DNA of 64,000 nt. It comes from Opisthocomus hoazin (taxonomy: Eukaryota; Chordata; Aves; Opisthocomiformes; Opisthocomidae). The stretch spans positions 4,541,001 to 4,605,000 of the forward strand of contig NC_134442.1 in NCBI RefSeq assembly GCF_030867145.1, in the 5' to 3' direction. How positions within the stretch are numbered: position 1 is the first letter of the stretch; every line of letters begins with the position of its first letter. The translations under genes were made by a program, and so were the position numbers. The notes under the pieces are model-generated. The model was not told the origin of the DNA. It searched no databases and was given only the letters and a program-made list of their open reading frames with translations. Shown in pieces: positions 1-11,101 of this stretch.

Positions 1-1492
1 ATTCATCTGATTCCCTTCCCTCAGTAGGGGTGAAGGACATCCCTGCCTGTCCTGCACTGGCTGTCCTGCCTAAAGATGGGACAAGGAAAGATGATCCTTG
101 GAGCTAGCTCTTTTGGTGATAGGAGAAATGACACTTTGGAAATGAAAAGATTTCCTCTCTCTCCCTAGTTGAGGGAGGAAACATCAGTAATTGCTTTGAC
201 TTGTTTCAAAGCAAGTTGTCCTGGAGACCAAAAGACATCTCAAGGGAGCCCAGAGTAGGGAGAAGTGGTGCCTTGGGCTGGTCCTGTGCTGCTGAGCTGG
301 GCTGGGTCCTGGGATGGAGGGAGATCACAGCAGGTGAGGAGCGCTGCAGACAGTGAGCTCTTGCCCAGGAGCAGCTCCTCTGCAAAGCACAGCAGGGCTG
401 AGGGCACTGCCTGCAGGCAGCGAGGGGAGAGGAGCGAGGCAGAGAGAGGTTAAAAGCACTGTGAAGTGGAAGGATGCTGAGAGCTCACTGCAGGCAGGAA
501 TCTTTTCAGCCTTTCACACAGTAAGTCTCTGCATGCAGGACAATGTGTCTGTACTTTGTGGAAAGATCTCCTCAAGCTGGAACACCCCAAAGCCTACAGC
601 ATGATGCACCATGAGGAATATCACAGTTTGTCTCTTATTGATGATGAAGATGTGCTGCAAAGGAGTGACTGCCTGCTGCACCCTCAGAAAGACAGGCCGT
701 GACAGCTGCCTTCTCCCAAGGATGGTTGCAGCGTTGGGAAGGTGGATGTGCAGCCTGGACTGCCCCAAGCTGTCCTTCCGAGCAGGGTCTGTACACCCCA
801 CAGGCTGTGTGCTGGGGCAGGGACACTGCTGCCTGCCAGGGCCAGCACTCACCGTGCCTGGGGAGCTCACCACAGCATTGCGAGGAGAAGCTGTGGGTGG
901 AAGGAGTGACCCCCAGCGGGACAGGGCAGGGTCCTTGTGCTATTGAGAAAGAGCTGAATGGGTCAGGGCTGCTCACAGATCCAGATCACCTCAGGGTATT
1001 TTCCTAAGGGAGTATGTGAAGGGGAAGGTCAAAGGAGGGATGACTATCAAGCTCTCCAGCCACATGCCCATTTGCCTCTGAGAAGCACAGGGGCAGAGAG
1101 CAACTGCCTGGCAATGTTGGAGTCTGGGATGTGTGCAGCTGGAGAAGTGTAGCAGTGTCCTGAGTGCCTGGCTGACTCTCCCTCTTTCACGTAGAACCTC
1201 ACTGTGTTTCTCCTTATTGCTCCACTCGTCCGTGTTACTGAAGTAGTACCCATGTTCTCTCCGTCAGGCTTTCTGGGGATGGAAGTTTCAGCTGCAGAGG
1301 CAGACACTGATCTTGTGGGTCCTCCCATGCAGTGTGTCCATGGGAATGAGGTGTTCCAGATTTGTCTAAGCTGTGGGGCTGTGGGCAGTGAAGACTGTGA
1401 GCCCAGAGAACAAGCTGGTTTTCCCTTAATCAGATGCCATCATTAGGACACTTGGCTATCTTTATGAGGTGTCCTTCCAAGCTGTGAGCTGC
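1..1492 (+). other. Duplicated module upstream of odorant receptor, copy A
   Basis: This non-coding sequence has three relatives in the window: 21720-23130 on the minus strand, 28340-30330 and 51440-53420. Shared landmarks occur in the same order, including a stretch around 265-310 (GCCTTGGGCTGGTCCT), a CTGCCTGCAGGCAG block near 410, and a late block near 1265-1350 (CTTTCTGGGGATGGAAGTTTC). A GTAAGT at 521-526 matches a 5' splice donor and is kept in copies B and D. I infer a 5' untranslated exon and promoter region of an odorant receptor unit, but no reading frame is shared by all copies. The copy breaks off exactly where the left LTR of ERV-A begins; copy C continues past that point. OR1 is the most likely original partner. 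Confidence 0.6.
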
Positions 1493-2086
1493 TGACGTGC
1501 AGAATCAAACTTCACAACTCAGAGAGTTATAAAGCAGGTATGTTTATTGCGGCGCCGGGTGCAAGGGGGATCGCTCCTCCTAACTTGCACACCGAGTCAC
1601 GAAGCATGCACCTATTTATTACAAAGCTTATCTAAGTAGGCTGGACTATTGTAATTATTTCTAGGAATTCATTATCATACTCCACCCCCCTTTAGCACTT
1701 GCGCAGTGTCGTCTGGTGGTCGTCTGTGGGGGTCTTCTGGATGAAGGCTCGTAGTCTTCCTCGCTGTGTGCTTTCACCTTTGGCTCAAAAATTCCTGAGT
1801 TGTCTGTGTTGGCTGAGTCCCAAACCATAGAAGCAGTTTCAGCTAGAGACTTGCTTCTTACAGACAACAAAGTTCTGGTTATCAGTCCTTGTTTCTCTTT
1901 GTCTGTCTCGCAAGCAGTCCTTGTTAGCTACATTTGAACCACAAGAGTCCTTGTTAGCAAGATTACAAAAGAACAGAACTAAACTGAATAACAGTGTTTA
2001 ACTCTTACTTTAACATAGATGCAAAATTATATAACAAAATTCAACTAAAGCTATAGCAAAATCGAACTAATTTTCAGTTCCCCACA
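1493..2086 (-). repeat. ERV-A 3' LTR
   Basis: On the minus strand it starts TGTGGGGAAC and ends GCACGTCA, giving the usual TG...CA ends. An AATAAA on the minus strand (plus 1543-1548) is the likely LTR polyadenylation signal. The polypurine tract lies directly to its right. It pairs with 9249-9842. Confidence 0.92.
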
Positions 2087-2114
2087 TCAAGTCCCCCCTT
2101 TTCTTTCTTCTTTT
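2087..2114 (-). other. ERV-A polypurine tract
   Basis: Read on the minus strand, this is a run of purines ending AAAAGGGGGGACTTGA directly before the TGTGGGG start of the 3' LTR. This is the expected site of plus-strand DNA priming and fixes the provirus orientation. Confidence 0.88.
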
Positions 2115-2180
2115 GCAAATTCTTTTGCTATAAAGTTACCCTCCTCAAGGGTTTTGGTAAAATATTTGGCACTGTCACTG

Positions 2181-3540
2181 TCAGATATCTTGAGCCTGTA
2201 ATGAATTTCCTTCACAAATGTAGCCTTGGTGTTCTCTTGCAATGCATGTTTCTACATTAACTGTTAGCAACCTATTCTTACTTTGTCTCGTCCATTTTTC
2301 ATGTTCCAAAGTGTGAACCAAAGTCCCATTAAGAAATATCCCTAATGCAACAGTAGGATAAATGTCATATATGGTGGCCTCGGATATTGTTAACACAAAT
2401 GCTGTGGCTATGTTATTAAAGGGATTATACGTAAAGTTAAGTAATTTCCACCAAGACTGAAAGTTCTTCTCGAATTCTGTTGCATTTTCCCAAATTACCT
2501 TTCGAATTTCCAGAGGTAATATGCCTTCTTCTCCCTCCCTGACAATAGCTGCTGTCATAGATTGTGTTTATAACTGAGCTTGAACACAGCTAAAGGCCAA
2601 GGTGGTACTATTCTGGGTGGCTTCTACAGCTTTAACTATGGATCTCAGGTTTTTCTCATTTAGCCCTTCCCATTGAGGTAGCACATCTGACACTAGATAT
2701 TGGTTATTACCTATGGCTAAGAGTAACAATCGTAACGGGTGTTGTATTTTATTTAAATCTTGCATAATGGTGGACAACTTATTCACCAGCACCTCAGAAT
2801 CTATACTGTTTAAAATTCCTAAACCCGTTCCCACAAAGCCTGTTGTATCCCTTTTTCTTCTCTGAGATGTGAGAATCATTATTAGCTCCACTTTCTTTAA
2901 TGAACTATCATTTTCCATTTGCCCATACGCTCAACTATATAGGGGCCCGCTTCATATACATAAGAAGCTGTCATTTTCTGGGGTGTAGAAGTTGACACCA
3001 TGATGGACACAGGTATAGCCGTAGTCGAAATCTTTTCCTATGATATGTCCAACCCAAATTTAAATGATAATGCTCTGTCTCCTGTGCCAGTGCTCTTTAA
3101 ACAGACAACAGATACGGACTGAATTATAGTAAGATTGAAACAACAAACATCAGATGCATAATGTTCCCCACCTATTGTGGGTTCTGTTCTTTGTTCAGAA
3201 AATCTTCTCATAGTAACTTGGGTAAAAGGAGGGAAATATTTTCTACTGCTAGCACTAAAGATTCTGCAACTACTTGGATTGTTTTCTCTTTATCGACCTT
3301 CCGTCTATGCATCGAATGCTTCCATTCTGATTCATGTAATTGCAATTCCCTGTTGTCATATATGATGACAGTTGCTAGATTCATTCCCACTAAGTCTTTT
3401 CCCATAATTCCTTTATATCAAAAATAGGCCTTTGACCAAGGCCATTCCCAAGTATTAACTCTCATGGGTTTCAGCACAGTTACCACCCACATTATTGCAA
3501 AGGTTCTTAGCTTGGTTAGTCCATGTTAGCGACTTTGGAT
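2181..3540 (-). pseudogene. env: ERV-A env remnant
   Basis: The clearest part is the transmembrane subunit at 2181-2918. It begins after a furin-like RRKR, followed by a glycine-rich stretch (GFVGTGLGILN) suited to a fusion peptide. One in-frame stop near 2567 splits it into two pieces of 116 and 125 residues. I see no CX6CC motif in the readable part, so it is not the leukosis type seen in ERV-C. The frame ends only about 90 bases before the polypurine tract and lacks a membrane anchor, which implies a 3' deletion. The surface subunit, about 2919-3540, is too decayed to delimit; one open piece lies at 3208-3405. The protein would act in membrane fusion in an intact virus but is broken here. 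Confidence 0.7.
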
Positions 3541-4560
3541 GCGGAGCTTCAGGGGTCCAGTGGACGTTATTTTCCATTGCTGTTGAGGAGCTTTCTTCAC
3601 TCTTGTATGACGGATCCAGGATGTCTGCTCCTTAATCTTGACTGCTGTGTGGGATGTCAGCAGCACTTGGAACGGTCCTTCCCATTTCGGTTCTAGTGGA
3701 GAATCTAAAAGAGATCTGACATATACATAGTCACCAGGTTCAATATTATGTATAGGTCCATTAAGACCTTGGGCTCTAGTTCCTAAGACCAGTTTCTTTA
3801 CTTTTCGAAGTTGCTTCTGTAAACTTATTATATAGCTAGTTAATACCTCATCCCCAACTTGAGTTGATGTTCCTGCCTGTACAATGTAGGGCCCCCCGTA
3901 TATTATTTCGAAAGCATTTAGTCCTTTTTTTGGTTCTGGGTTTGGTTCTAATTCTTAGGAGTGCTAATGGCAATGACTGGGGCCAAGACAGGTTAGCCTC
4001 CTGACCCAGTTTTACAATTTGCAGTTTAATTTGGTGGTTCATCTTTTCTACTTTACTGCTTGATTTTGGATTATATGGGGTATGTAATTGCCAATCTATT
4101 CCCAACAGTTTACTAACTTGTTGAATGATCTTGGCAAAAAAGTCAACCTCTGTCTGATAAGATTACTGCAGGCACCCCAAATCTCGGTATTAGTTCTTGC
4201 AATAGTACCTTGGTTACTTCCCTAGCTTTATTAGTTTGACAAGGGAATGCTTCTGGCCATCCTGAAAAGGTAATCGTCAAGACTAGCAGCTATCAAAACC
4301 CCCCTTTTCTTGGCAGTTCTGAGAAATCAATTTGCCACTGCTGCCCTGGGTAATTACCTTTTCCGATTTGTCCTAGTTGGGCTTTATGTCTTGTCTTAGG
4401 GTTACTTTGTAAACAAACCCCGCATTGTTGTGTTACCTGCTTGATAGTAGTGTATAGATTTTGGGCGACGATCAGCCGGTTCAAATATTTATACAGGGCT
4501 TCTGTTCCCTGGTGAGATTTTCTATGTTCTGCCATAACTACGGCCCATAACAATGTAAAT
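3530..4560 (-). pseudogene. pol: ERV-A integrase region of pol
   Basis: Readable pieces are 4293-4553, with the zinc-binding domain (HRKSHQGTEALYKYLNRL, then CGVCLQ) and the start of the catalytic core (WQIDFSELP), and 3848-4105, with the late core (LHTPYNPKSSSKVEKMN, containing the catalytic-glutamate region). The C-terminal domain is readable at about 3540-3760, with WEGPFQVLL and SWIRHTRVKK, a layout typical of gammaretroviral integrase. Between the pieces the frame is shifted and carries stops. Integrase would join viral DNA to the host genome; this copy cannot make a whole protein. Confidence 0.82.
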
Positions 4561-4659
4561 GGTATTATTATTTTACCTTGTGGAGTCTTTGACCACCTAC
4601 CTTTCTCTATTTTTCCCCCTAGGTCTTCAATTAATTTTTGATGTTCTTTAAAATACTTG

Positions 4660-6700
4660 GGTTCATGATCAATTTATACTTTACTGTCTGGGACTAAAGA
4701 CTGCACCCCCAATTCACTCTTCTCAGGTACTCTTTTAGCCTCGCAGTCTGCCATGGTGTTGCCCATTTCTTGAGTGAAGTCTCCTTTCTCATGAACTTTA
4801 CAATGCATAATAGCCACTTTCTCGGGTAGCTGCACTGCTTCCAGGAGCTTAAGAATTTCTTCGGCATGTTTTATAAGTTTTCCTTGGTTAGACAGGAGTC
4901 CTCTTTCTTTCCACACAGCTCCATGAGCATGGACTACCCCAAAGGCGTATTTAGAGTCCGTCCAGATATTAATTTTCTTGCCTTTAGCTAGTTCTAATGC
5001 TTAAGTTAAGGCTATTATTTCTGCCTTTTGAGCTGAGGTGTTTGAGGCAAGGCTTTTGGACTTGATTACCTGATCTGTAGTGGTTACCACATATCCTGTC
5101 TTGCGGACTCCTTGTCAAACAAAGCTGCTTCTGACAGTGTACCAGCAACCTTCAGCGTCCTCTTTTAGGTCTGGTTGGCTGGAATAGACTGCTTCAATCG
5201 TTTTCAAGCAGTCATGCGATACTGGTTCCCCTGTGGTCCTGCTGAGGAAAGATGCTGGATTGACAATGTTAGTAACTACTATTTTCACACTATCTTGCTT
5301 TACCGGGATAGCTTGACATTTAAGAAACTTTTGTGGTGAGAGCCAGTGTCCTTCTTTCACCTTTAATACTGCTGATACAGTATGAGATACCGGTACTGTA
5401 ATCTTTTGGCTTAGTGTAAATTTATGTGTTTCTTGAATGTTCAGCACTACTGCTGCTACTGCCCTCAGGCAGCTAGGCCACCCCTTGGTTACTTCATCAA
5501 GTTGTTTAGAGAAGTGTGTCACTGCCCTCCGATATGGTCCCAGATTTTGGGTTAGGATTCCTAGGGCTATTCCCTGCTTTTCATGAGAGAACAGCCAGAA
5601 GGGCTTAGTAGTGTCTGGTCATCCCAAAGCAGGGGCATCCATCGGCTTTTTCTTCAGCTGTTGGAATGTTCTTTTTGCTTCCTCATTCCAGATGAGGAGT
5701 TTTTTATCAGATTTTAATAGTTCATAGAGCGGTTTTACCAAGAGTCTGTAATTATAGATCCGTAGGCGAAACCATCCTGTCATTCTCAGGAACGTGCAGA
5801 GCTCTTTAGGTGTCTGTGGTCGAGGGGTCTGACAGATGGCCTCCTTCCTTGTTGTCCCCGGTATTCGTTGGCCTGCAGCTATCTCATACTCGAGGCAGGT
5901 TACTTGCTGTTGAGCTATTTAGGCTTTCTGTGGAGAAACTCGATAGCTGTTAAGTCCAAGGAAATTTAGCAGACTGATTGTCCATATTATAAAAAGTTCT
6001 TTCATTTCAGTGGCTATTAATAGATCATGTACATATTGTAATATTGTTCCTGCTCCATGGGGTCGCTCCCATTGTTCCAAGTCTTTATCTAATTGATTTC
6101 CAAAAAGAGTGGGGCTGTTTTTAAACCCCTGGGTAACACAGTCCGTGTCAGCTGTGTCTTCCTTCCAGAGCCTGGGTTTTCCCATTCAAATGCAAACAAC
6201 AACTGGCTTTCTAAACTTAATGGGATGCAAAAGAAGGCGTCTTTTAAGTCCAGGATGGTAAACCAGTCCAATTCAGGTATCAATTTAGTTAATAATGTGT
6301 ATGGATTTGCCACAACAGGGTGCAGATCCTCAACAATTCTATTGATAGCCCTGAGATCCTGTACTATTCGATAACTACCACTTGTTTTTTAATTGGTAAA
6401 ATGGGAGTGTTATATTCTGATGCACACTTTATTAATAACCCATCTTTGATGAACCGGTTGATCACTGGTTGATTTCCTTCTCTGTCTTTCATTCTAAGAG
6501 GATATTGTCTAATCCTTACAGGCTGTGCTCCTTGCTTAAGTTTGATTATTATTGAAGATGCATTTTTTGCTTTTCCTGGTGTCTCTGTGACCCATACTAC
6601 TGTGTATACCTAGTTCTGGACTTCCTCAGGTACTTCTGAGGCAGCAGGGATATTTATGAGGGCCAAACTCAAAACTTCAATTAGCTGGTCACTTCCCACA
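4660..6700 (-). pseudogene. pol: ERV-A reverse transcriptase and RNase H region of pol
   Basis: RT motifs are readable at 5919-6313 (LDLKDAFFCIPL, FAFEWENP, VLPRGLKTAP), and the RT N-terminal part is readable to about 6560. The connection domain is at 5115-5522 (SKQLDEVTKGWPSCLRAVAA), and RNase H sequence is near 4674-4980 (WTDSKYAFGVVHAHG). These match the gammaretroviral arrangement. The polymerase motif that should read YVDD reads YVHD at 6024-6035, which loses a metal-binding aspartate. There are several frame changes. The enzyme would copy viral RNA to DNA, but this copy has lost that ability. Confidence 0.85.
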
Positions 6701-6759
6701 CAGAGTTCTACTCTCCTTTTGTCAAATCTTATTTCTGCCTTTAATTGTTCCAATAAATC

Positions 6760-6996
6760 TCATCCTAATAGAGGTCTTGGCAAAATAGGCATATATGAAA
6801 ATTTGTGTACCCCCAATTGTTTCCCTAATTTGAATTCAAGAGGTTTTAGAAAGTACGCCTTTTCACTGTGGCCAGTAGCTTCCCTTACCATTACCAAGTC
6901 ATCACCTACAGGTGTCAAAGCCTGATTGAAAACTGACAATGTTGCTCCAGTATCAACTAAAAATTCGACGCTCTGTTGCCGTTTCCTTAGCTTCAA
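6760..6996 (-). pseudogene. pro: ERV-A protease
   Basis: A 78-codon open stretch contains the retroviral aspartic protease active site LVDTGAT followed by LSVFNQ, and a late PRPLLG. It lies between the gag zinc-finger remnant and RT, as expected. In an intact virus it would cleave the Gag-Pol precursor. A stop at its end separates it from RT, which in gammaretroviruses is normally continuous. Confidence 0.8.
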
Positions 6997-7039
6997 TACA
7001 ACCAGTGGATCCGCTAGGGTAGATTCCCCAGGTCCCCGT

Positions 7040-7450
7040 CAATCCTCCTTGACGTGGGCCTGTATTCTTTTCCTCCTGCTCTGCCTTTCTGGAGACTCAT
7101 TTTTTTAATGTCCCCTCTGCCTACAACAAGCACATTGGTTTCTTTCCAAGGGCCTCTCAGGTCCTTCACTTCTGAATCTTTCACTGTCTTGTAACACTGC
7201 TACTAATATCTGCTTCTTTATTTTCTCATAATGCTGCTAACAACATCTGCTTATCTTTCTTTGGATCCTCCTCCCTGTTACTAAACACTCTCCACGCCTC
7301 GTCTAGTAAATTTTCCAAATTCCTGCTGTCTGTCGCTCTCAGTTTCTGCATCACTTGCTGACTGCCCAATGAGTAATGTTCTGGCCGGTCAGATACATGA
7401 TCCCGCCAGTATCTTTCATTTTATCCAACTTAGTACATCTCTGCCCTATA
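7040..7450 (-). pseudogene. gag: ERV-A gag 3' part: capsid end and nucleocapsid
   Basis: On the minus strand near 7290-7370 I read a capsid-like stretch (KLRATDSRNLENLL, then VFSNREED), as in gammaretroviral capsids. A single zinc-finger remnant lies near 7115-7135 (CACCRQRGH). The frame is interrupted repeatedly and no upstream matrix or capsid start can be followed. Confidence 0.65.
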
Positions 7451-9227
7451 CTACATGCTGAGCAACATCCTTTCAATTTCCTTGTTCTTCTTTCTTATTT
7501 TATACAAAATATAGGTCAAAGGGCTTTTCTTCCGTAACTCTTTGCTTTGTGAAATCCCCATTATTTACCACGTCTGTTTCTCTGTCCCTTAATCAACGTA
7601 CGACAAACCAACTTTGCACTTGAACAAACCCTTTTAACACCGACAGCTCCAACTCTTAACCAAACTTCTATACTTTAAGCACCGAGAAACAGTTACCGGC
7701 TGCATACGAAACTTTATCCCACTTCTTTTTTCTTCTCAAAAATAACATCAATTGCAATAAAGTATTACAATTCAGGGTTCCATTAGAGGGCTATTTTCCT
7801 CATCATCTAATTTATACCAAAGCCATCACTGATTACAATACCTTATTAAGGTCCTTTTGTTCACACTCCTGCCTAGTGGTCCTCCTATATCCTTCCAGTG
7901 AGCCAAAATACAGCCTAAAAGGCTCTTTTTCACTGTCTCTCCACTTTGTTCACCTCTCATTATTCATTTAATGTTTTGCTCTCCTAGTGTATCCTAAAGG
8001 AACGTTTCCTGTCCTCCTCTCTTGCTAGTTAAGGAATGCAGTCTGATTAAACCGACAGCACTAATACCTCATCCAGGGCAGAAGGTGCAGAGGTGTACTC
8101 GCCCCACAGAAAATACACCTAAAGTCAAGACAATTATTAACATAAAACTCCTGTCTTCCATTTGACAAAATAATGTACTTCTAACACTTTGAACACTGAG
8201 TGAGAACAAACAGGCAACAGCAGTGACAAAGTGGCCAGGAGCTAGTACGAGCTCCACATTGAGGGGCCACAGTGCTACTCTGTCCTATGTCCCTTCCCAT
8301 GTAATAACAAGAATTCTGTAGCTGTATTTTTATTGCCCAAATTTCACTGATTTTTAATATTTCCTACATTTCCTCAAATCGCTTGCTTAAGTCCACCAGA
8401 GTGATCAATCCTGTCCCAGTCAGACCGATTTCCACATTATGTACACTGACAATCGTCTCTAAATAGTACCCAAACGTTTTTCTCACAAACAAAACACTTA
8501 AAAACCGAGTTACATGAAAAATCCCCATGTACAGAACACCAAGGGTTAATACTTAATTCAAATAACACTGTTTCACAGTCTGCCACACGCTTCCTTAGTC
8601 TCCGGCTTGCTCTCCTCGCAGAGAACACGAAACTGCGGATCAGAACTCCACACTCACTTTGCAGCCAGGCTGCATCTCGCTCGCCCAATCACTCACCCAG
8701 CACTTTTAACACACAATAACAGCACAATAATACCCGTACATTCTGGGGCTAGCCCGGCACTTCATACAAACATCAAGGCCTTATTGTTAGGTGTTAAAAA
8801 GTGTTAGATGATATGATCCTTCACACAACACAGGGTACTGAATTTTTACAGCATATAACAATAACCATGGCAATACCAAATATAACTCCTGCTACTGCAG
8901 TCAGGAGAACCCAAGTTACCATTAGTCGGGGTACAAGACTTACAAGTCTTACCCCACCACCTTACGGGGACCTCAAACCCCCACCACCAAATTATGGGGA
9001 CCTCAAACCCCCAACCCAGGGGTGAGCACCAATGCTCTTTACCTCGCATGGGACGTCTCCTCACGACTTACAGGTATCCCCTTACAGTATAAACATACCT
9101 GGTCTGCTGGTGATGGTCCTTTTCTGTCCCCGCGGTGACCTGGGTGAGTAGGGGAGTCCTCCCGAGAAATCTCGGGGGCCCCCGGAGGAGTCCCGTCCTT
9201 AGCAGATCCCGCAGCTGGAGGGAGAGG
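7451..9227 (-). other. ERV-A 5' internal region, decayed gag and leader
   Basis: This is internal sequence between the readable capsid piece and the primer site. No long retroviral frame survives. Two things stand out. Near 8931-9025 a block containing GGGGACCTCAAACCCCC is repeated in tandem. At 8821-8957 on the minus strand there is a short frame encoding a strongly hydrophobic segment followed by CCK and a stop, which looks like a membrane anchor. Otherwise I see nothing assignable. Confidence 0.55.
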
Positions 9228-9245
9228 GTCCCATCTGGGTTGCCA
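9228..9245 (-). other. ERV-A primer binding site
   Basis: On the minus strand, three bases after the 5' LTR, the sequence is TGGCAACCCAGATGGGAC. The TGG start complements the CCA end of a tRNA, as a primer site should. I could not assign the tRNA with confidence. Confidence 0.7.
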
Positions 9246-9248
9246 AAT

Positions 9249-9842
9249 TGACGTGCGGAATCAAACTTCACAACTCAGAGAGTTATAAAGCAGGTATGTT
9301 TATTGCGGCGCCGGGTGCAAGGGGGATCGCTCCTCCTAACTTGCACACCGAGTCACGAAGCATGCACCTATTTATTACAAAGCTTATCTAAGTAGGCTGG
9401 ACTATTGTAATTATTTCTAGGAATTCATTATCATACTCCACCCCCCTTTAGCACTTGCGCAGTGTCGTCTGGTGGTCGTCTGTGGGGGTCTTCTGGATGA
9501 AGCCTTGTAGTCTTCCTCGCTGTGTGCTTTCACCTTTGGCTCAAACATTCCTGAGTTGTCTGTGTTGGCTGAGTCCCAAACCATAGAAACAGTTTCAGCT
9601 AGAGAGTTGCTTCTTGCAGACAACAAAGTCCTGGTTATCAGTCCTTGTTTCTCTTTGTCTGTCTCGCAAGCAGTCCTTGTTAGCTACATTTGAGCCACAA
9701 CAGTCCTTGTTAGCAAGATTACAAAAGAACAGAACTAAACTGAATAACAGTGTTTAACTCTTTCTTTAACATAGATGCAAAATTATATAACAAAATTAAA
9801 CAAAAGCTATAGCAAAATCGAACTGATTTTCAATTCCCCACA
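9249..9842 (-). repeat. ERV-A 5' LTR
   Basis: This is the partner of 1493-2086 and has the same length of 594 bp. By eye about 15 substitutions separate them, including two adjacent changes in the GGCTCG/GCCTTG block and two in the A-rich U3 end. The ends are TG...CA on the minus strand. Confidence 0.92.
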
Positions 9843-9899
9843 TCTTAGGCAAGGATTCTGTGCTTTCAGTTTTTCTGCTCTTGGTTGGCTGGGTGGGCA

Positions 9900-10171
9900 G
9901 TGGGAGATTGGGGCAACGGGCACAAACTGAGGCATAGGAAGTTCCACCTGAACATGAGGAAGAGCTGCTTTACTCTGAGGGTGACAGAGCACTGGAACAG
10001 GCTGCCCAGAGGGGTTGTGGAGTCTCCTTCTCTGGAGATATTTAAAACCTGCCTGGACGTGGTCATGTACAACCTGCTCTGGGTGACCCTGCTTTGGCAA
10101 GGAGGTTGGACAAGATGATCTTCATACGTCCTCTCCAACCCCTGCTGTTCTGCGACTCTGTGGTTCTGTGA
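9900..10171 (+). mobile_element. CR1 LINE, 3' end
   Basis: The sequence reads through the conserved CR1 3' region (AGGAAGTTCCACCTGAACAT, then GGCTGCCCAGAGGGGTTGTG) and ends in the tail CTCTGTGGTTCTGTGA. It is a 5'-truncated copy with no coding capacity. It lies 57 bp right of the ERV-A 5' LTR. Confidence 0.88.
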
Positions 10172-11101
10172 GATGCGAATTTATTTCTCTGTTTTGGAGA
10201 AGGCACTGAAACCCCAGTTCTCATTAGCATTTGTCTGAGCTGCTCCTCAACCCCCTCAAACACAGAGGTGTCCTTTGGCAGTGCCAAGCTGCCAGGAGAT
10301 GTCTGCAGGACAGAGCTGAGCACACAGCCAGTGAGTTGGGTTCTGTGAGCATTGACAGGGAGGAGTCCCAGGGACACAGAAACAGCTCCCACAAGGGACA
10401 GCGCCAGGCAGCAGAGACACGGGCAGGGCGAGAGAGGGAGCTGCTACCAGAGATGTCGTGGGAGTGCAGATTCAGTCACCTCCCTGCCATCTTTTGCAGT
10501 GCAGACACATTTCCCAACACAACGCCCCGTCTCCTCTGCTACCCAGCAGAAACTCTGCCCATTGAGCCATGGGGTCTAGGTCATGAGTCACTGCCTCGCC
10601 AGCTGGACCTCCAGATGAAAGGATCCTGGAATATGGGACACAAAAGAATATGCTAAAAGCACTTGCCCTACAGTGTCATCATCGGAGTGGCAGCGAGCAC
10701 AGTTGCATAAGGAGAAGGCTTCACAGCAAACCCGTATGCCTTTCTGTCTTCATTCCTTCTGGAGCATTGCAGTGTTCTTCCCTGTTTCTCCACTTGTCTG
10801 TGCTGCTCTTGCTCTCTGGGGCAGGGCTGGGGATGTGGGTCGGTTTTTGTTCTGACACCAACGCTGAGGGCCCTGGCACAGAGAAATCGTCATGGAAAGT
10901 AGGTGCCCAAGTTGCACTTAAAACTCTGGTGAACAATACCACTGTATTGGTAGCAACAGAGAAACAGCTGACTCGTTCCTCCTTCTGCTCAGGGAGGGGA
11001 GTTTCTATGCATAATGGCAAGTTTTTTTCCAGGGAGAATTTTCCCATAAACTGTCATTGTCTTTTCCTCCTTTGACAGGTTCCCATGCCCAGAGGTGGTA
11101 A
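10172..11101 (+). other. OR1 5' flank
   Basis: Intergenic sequence before OR1 with no credible reading frame. A block near 10780-10830 (TTTCTCCACTTGTCTGTGCTGC) matches part of the upstream modules, so this is probably the remainder of the OR1 module. A polypyrimidine tract and AG at 11061-11078 (CTTTTCCTCCTTTGACAG) form a plausible 3' splice acceptor 23 bases before the ATG. Confidence 0.55.

Larger units (their letters stand above)
1493..9842 (-). mobile_element. ERV-A: decayed class I (gammaretrovirus-like) provirus
   Basis: This is a provirus on the minus strand, bounded by two 594-bp LTRs (1493-2086 and 9249-9842). The internal order on the minus strand is primer site, leader, gag remnant, protease, RT, RNase H, integrase, env, polypurine tract, which is the standard retroviral order. 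The protease has an LVDTGAT active site and the integrase has a gammaretroviral C-terminal domain with a WEGPF motif. The reading frames carry several stops and shifts, so the element is dead as it stands. By eye the two LTRs differ at about 15 of 594 positions (2.5%), so the insertion is older than ERV-C but not ancient. The flanking bases (GAGCTGC left, TCTTAGG right) do not form a target duplication. Confidence 0.9.

Noticed and set aside
8437-8688. 83-codon minus-strand frame in the ERV-A leader
   Set aside because: Not similar to any retroviral domain I know and located in the likely leader.
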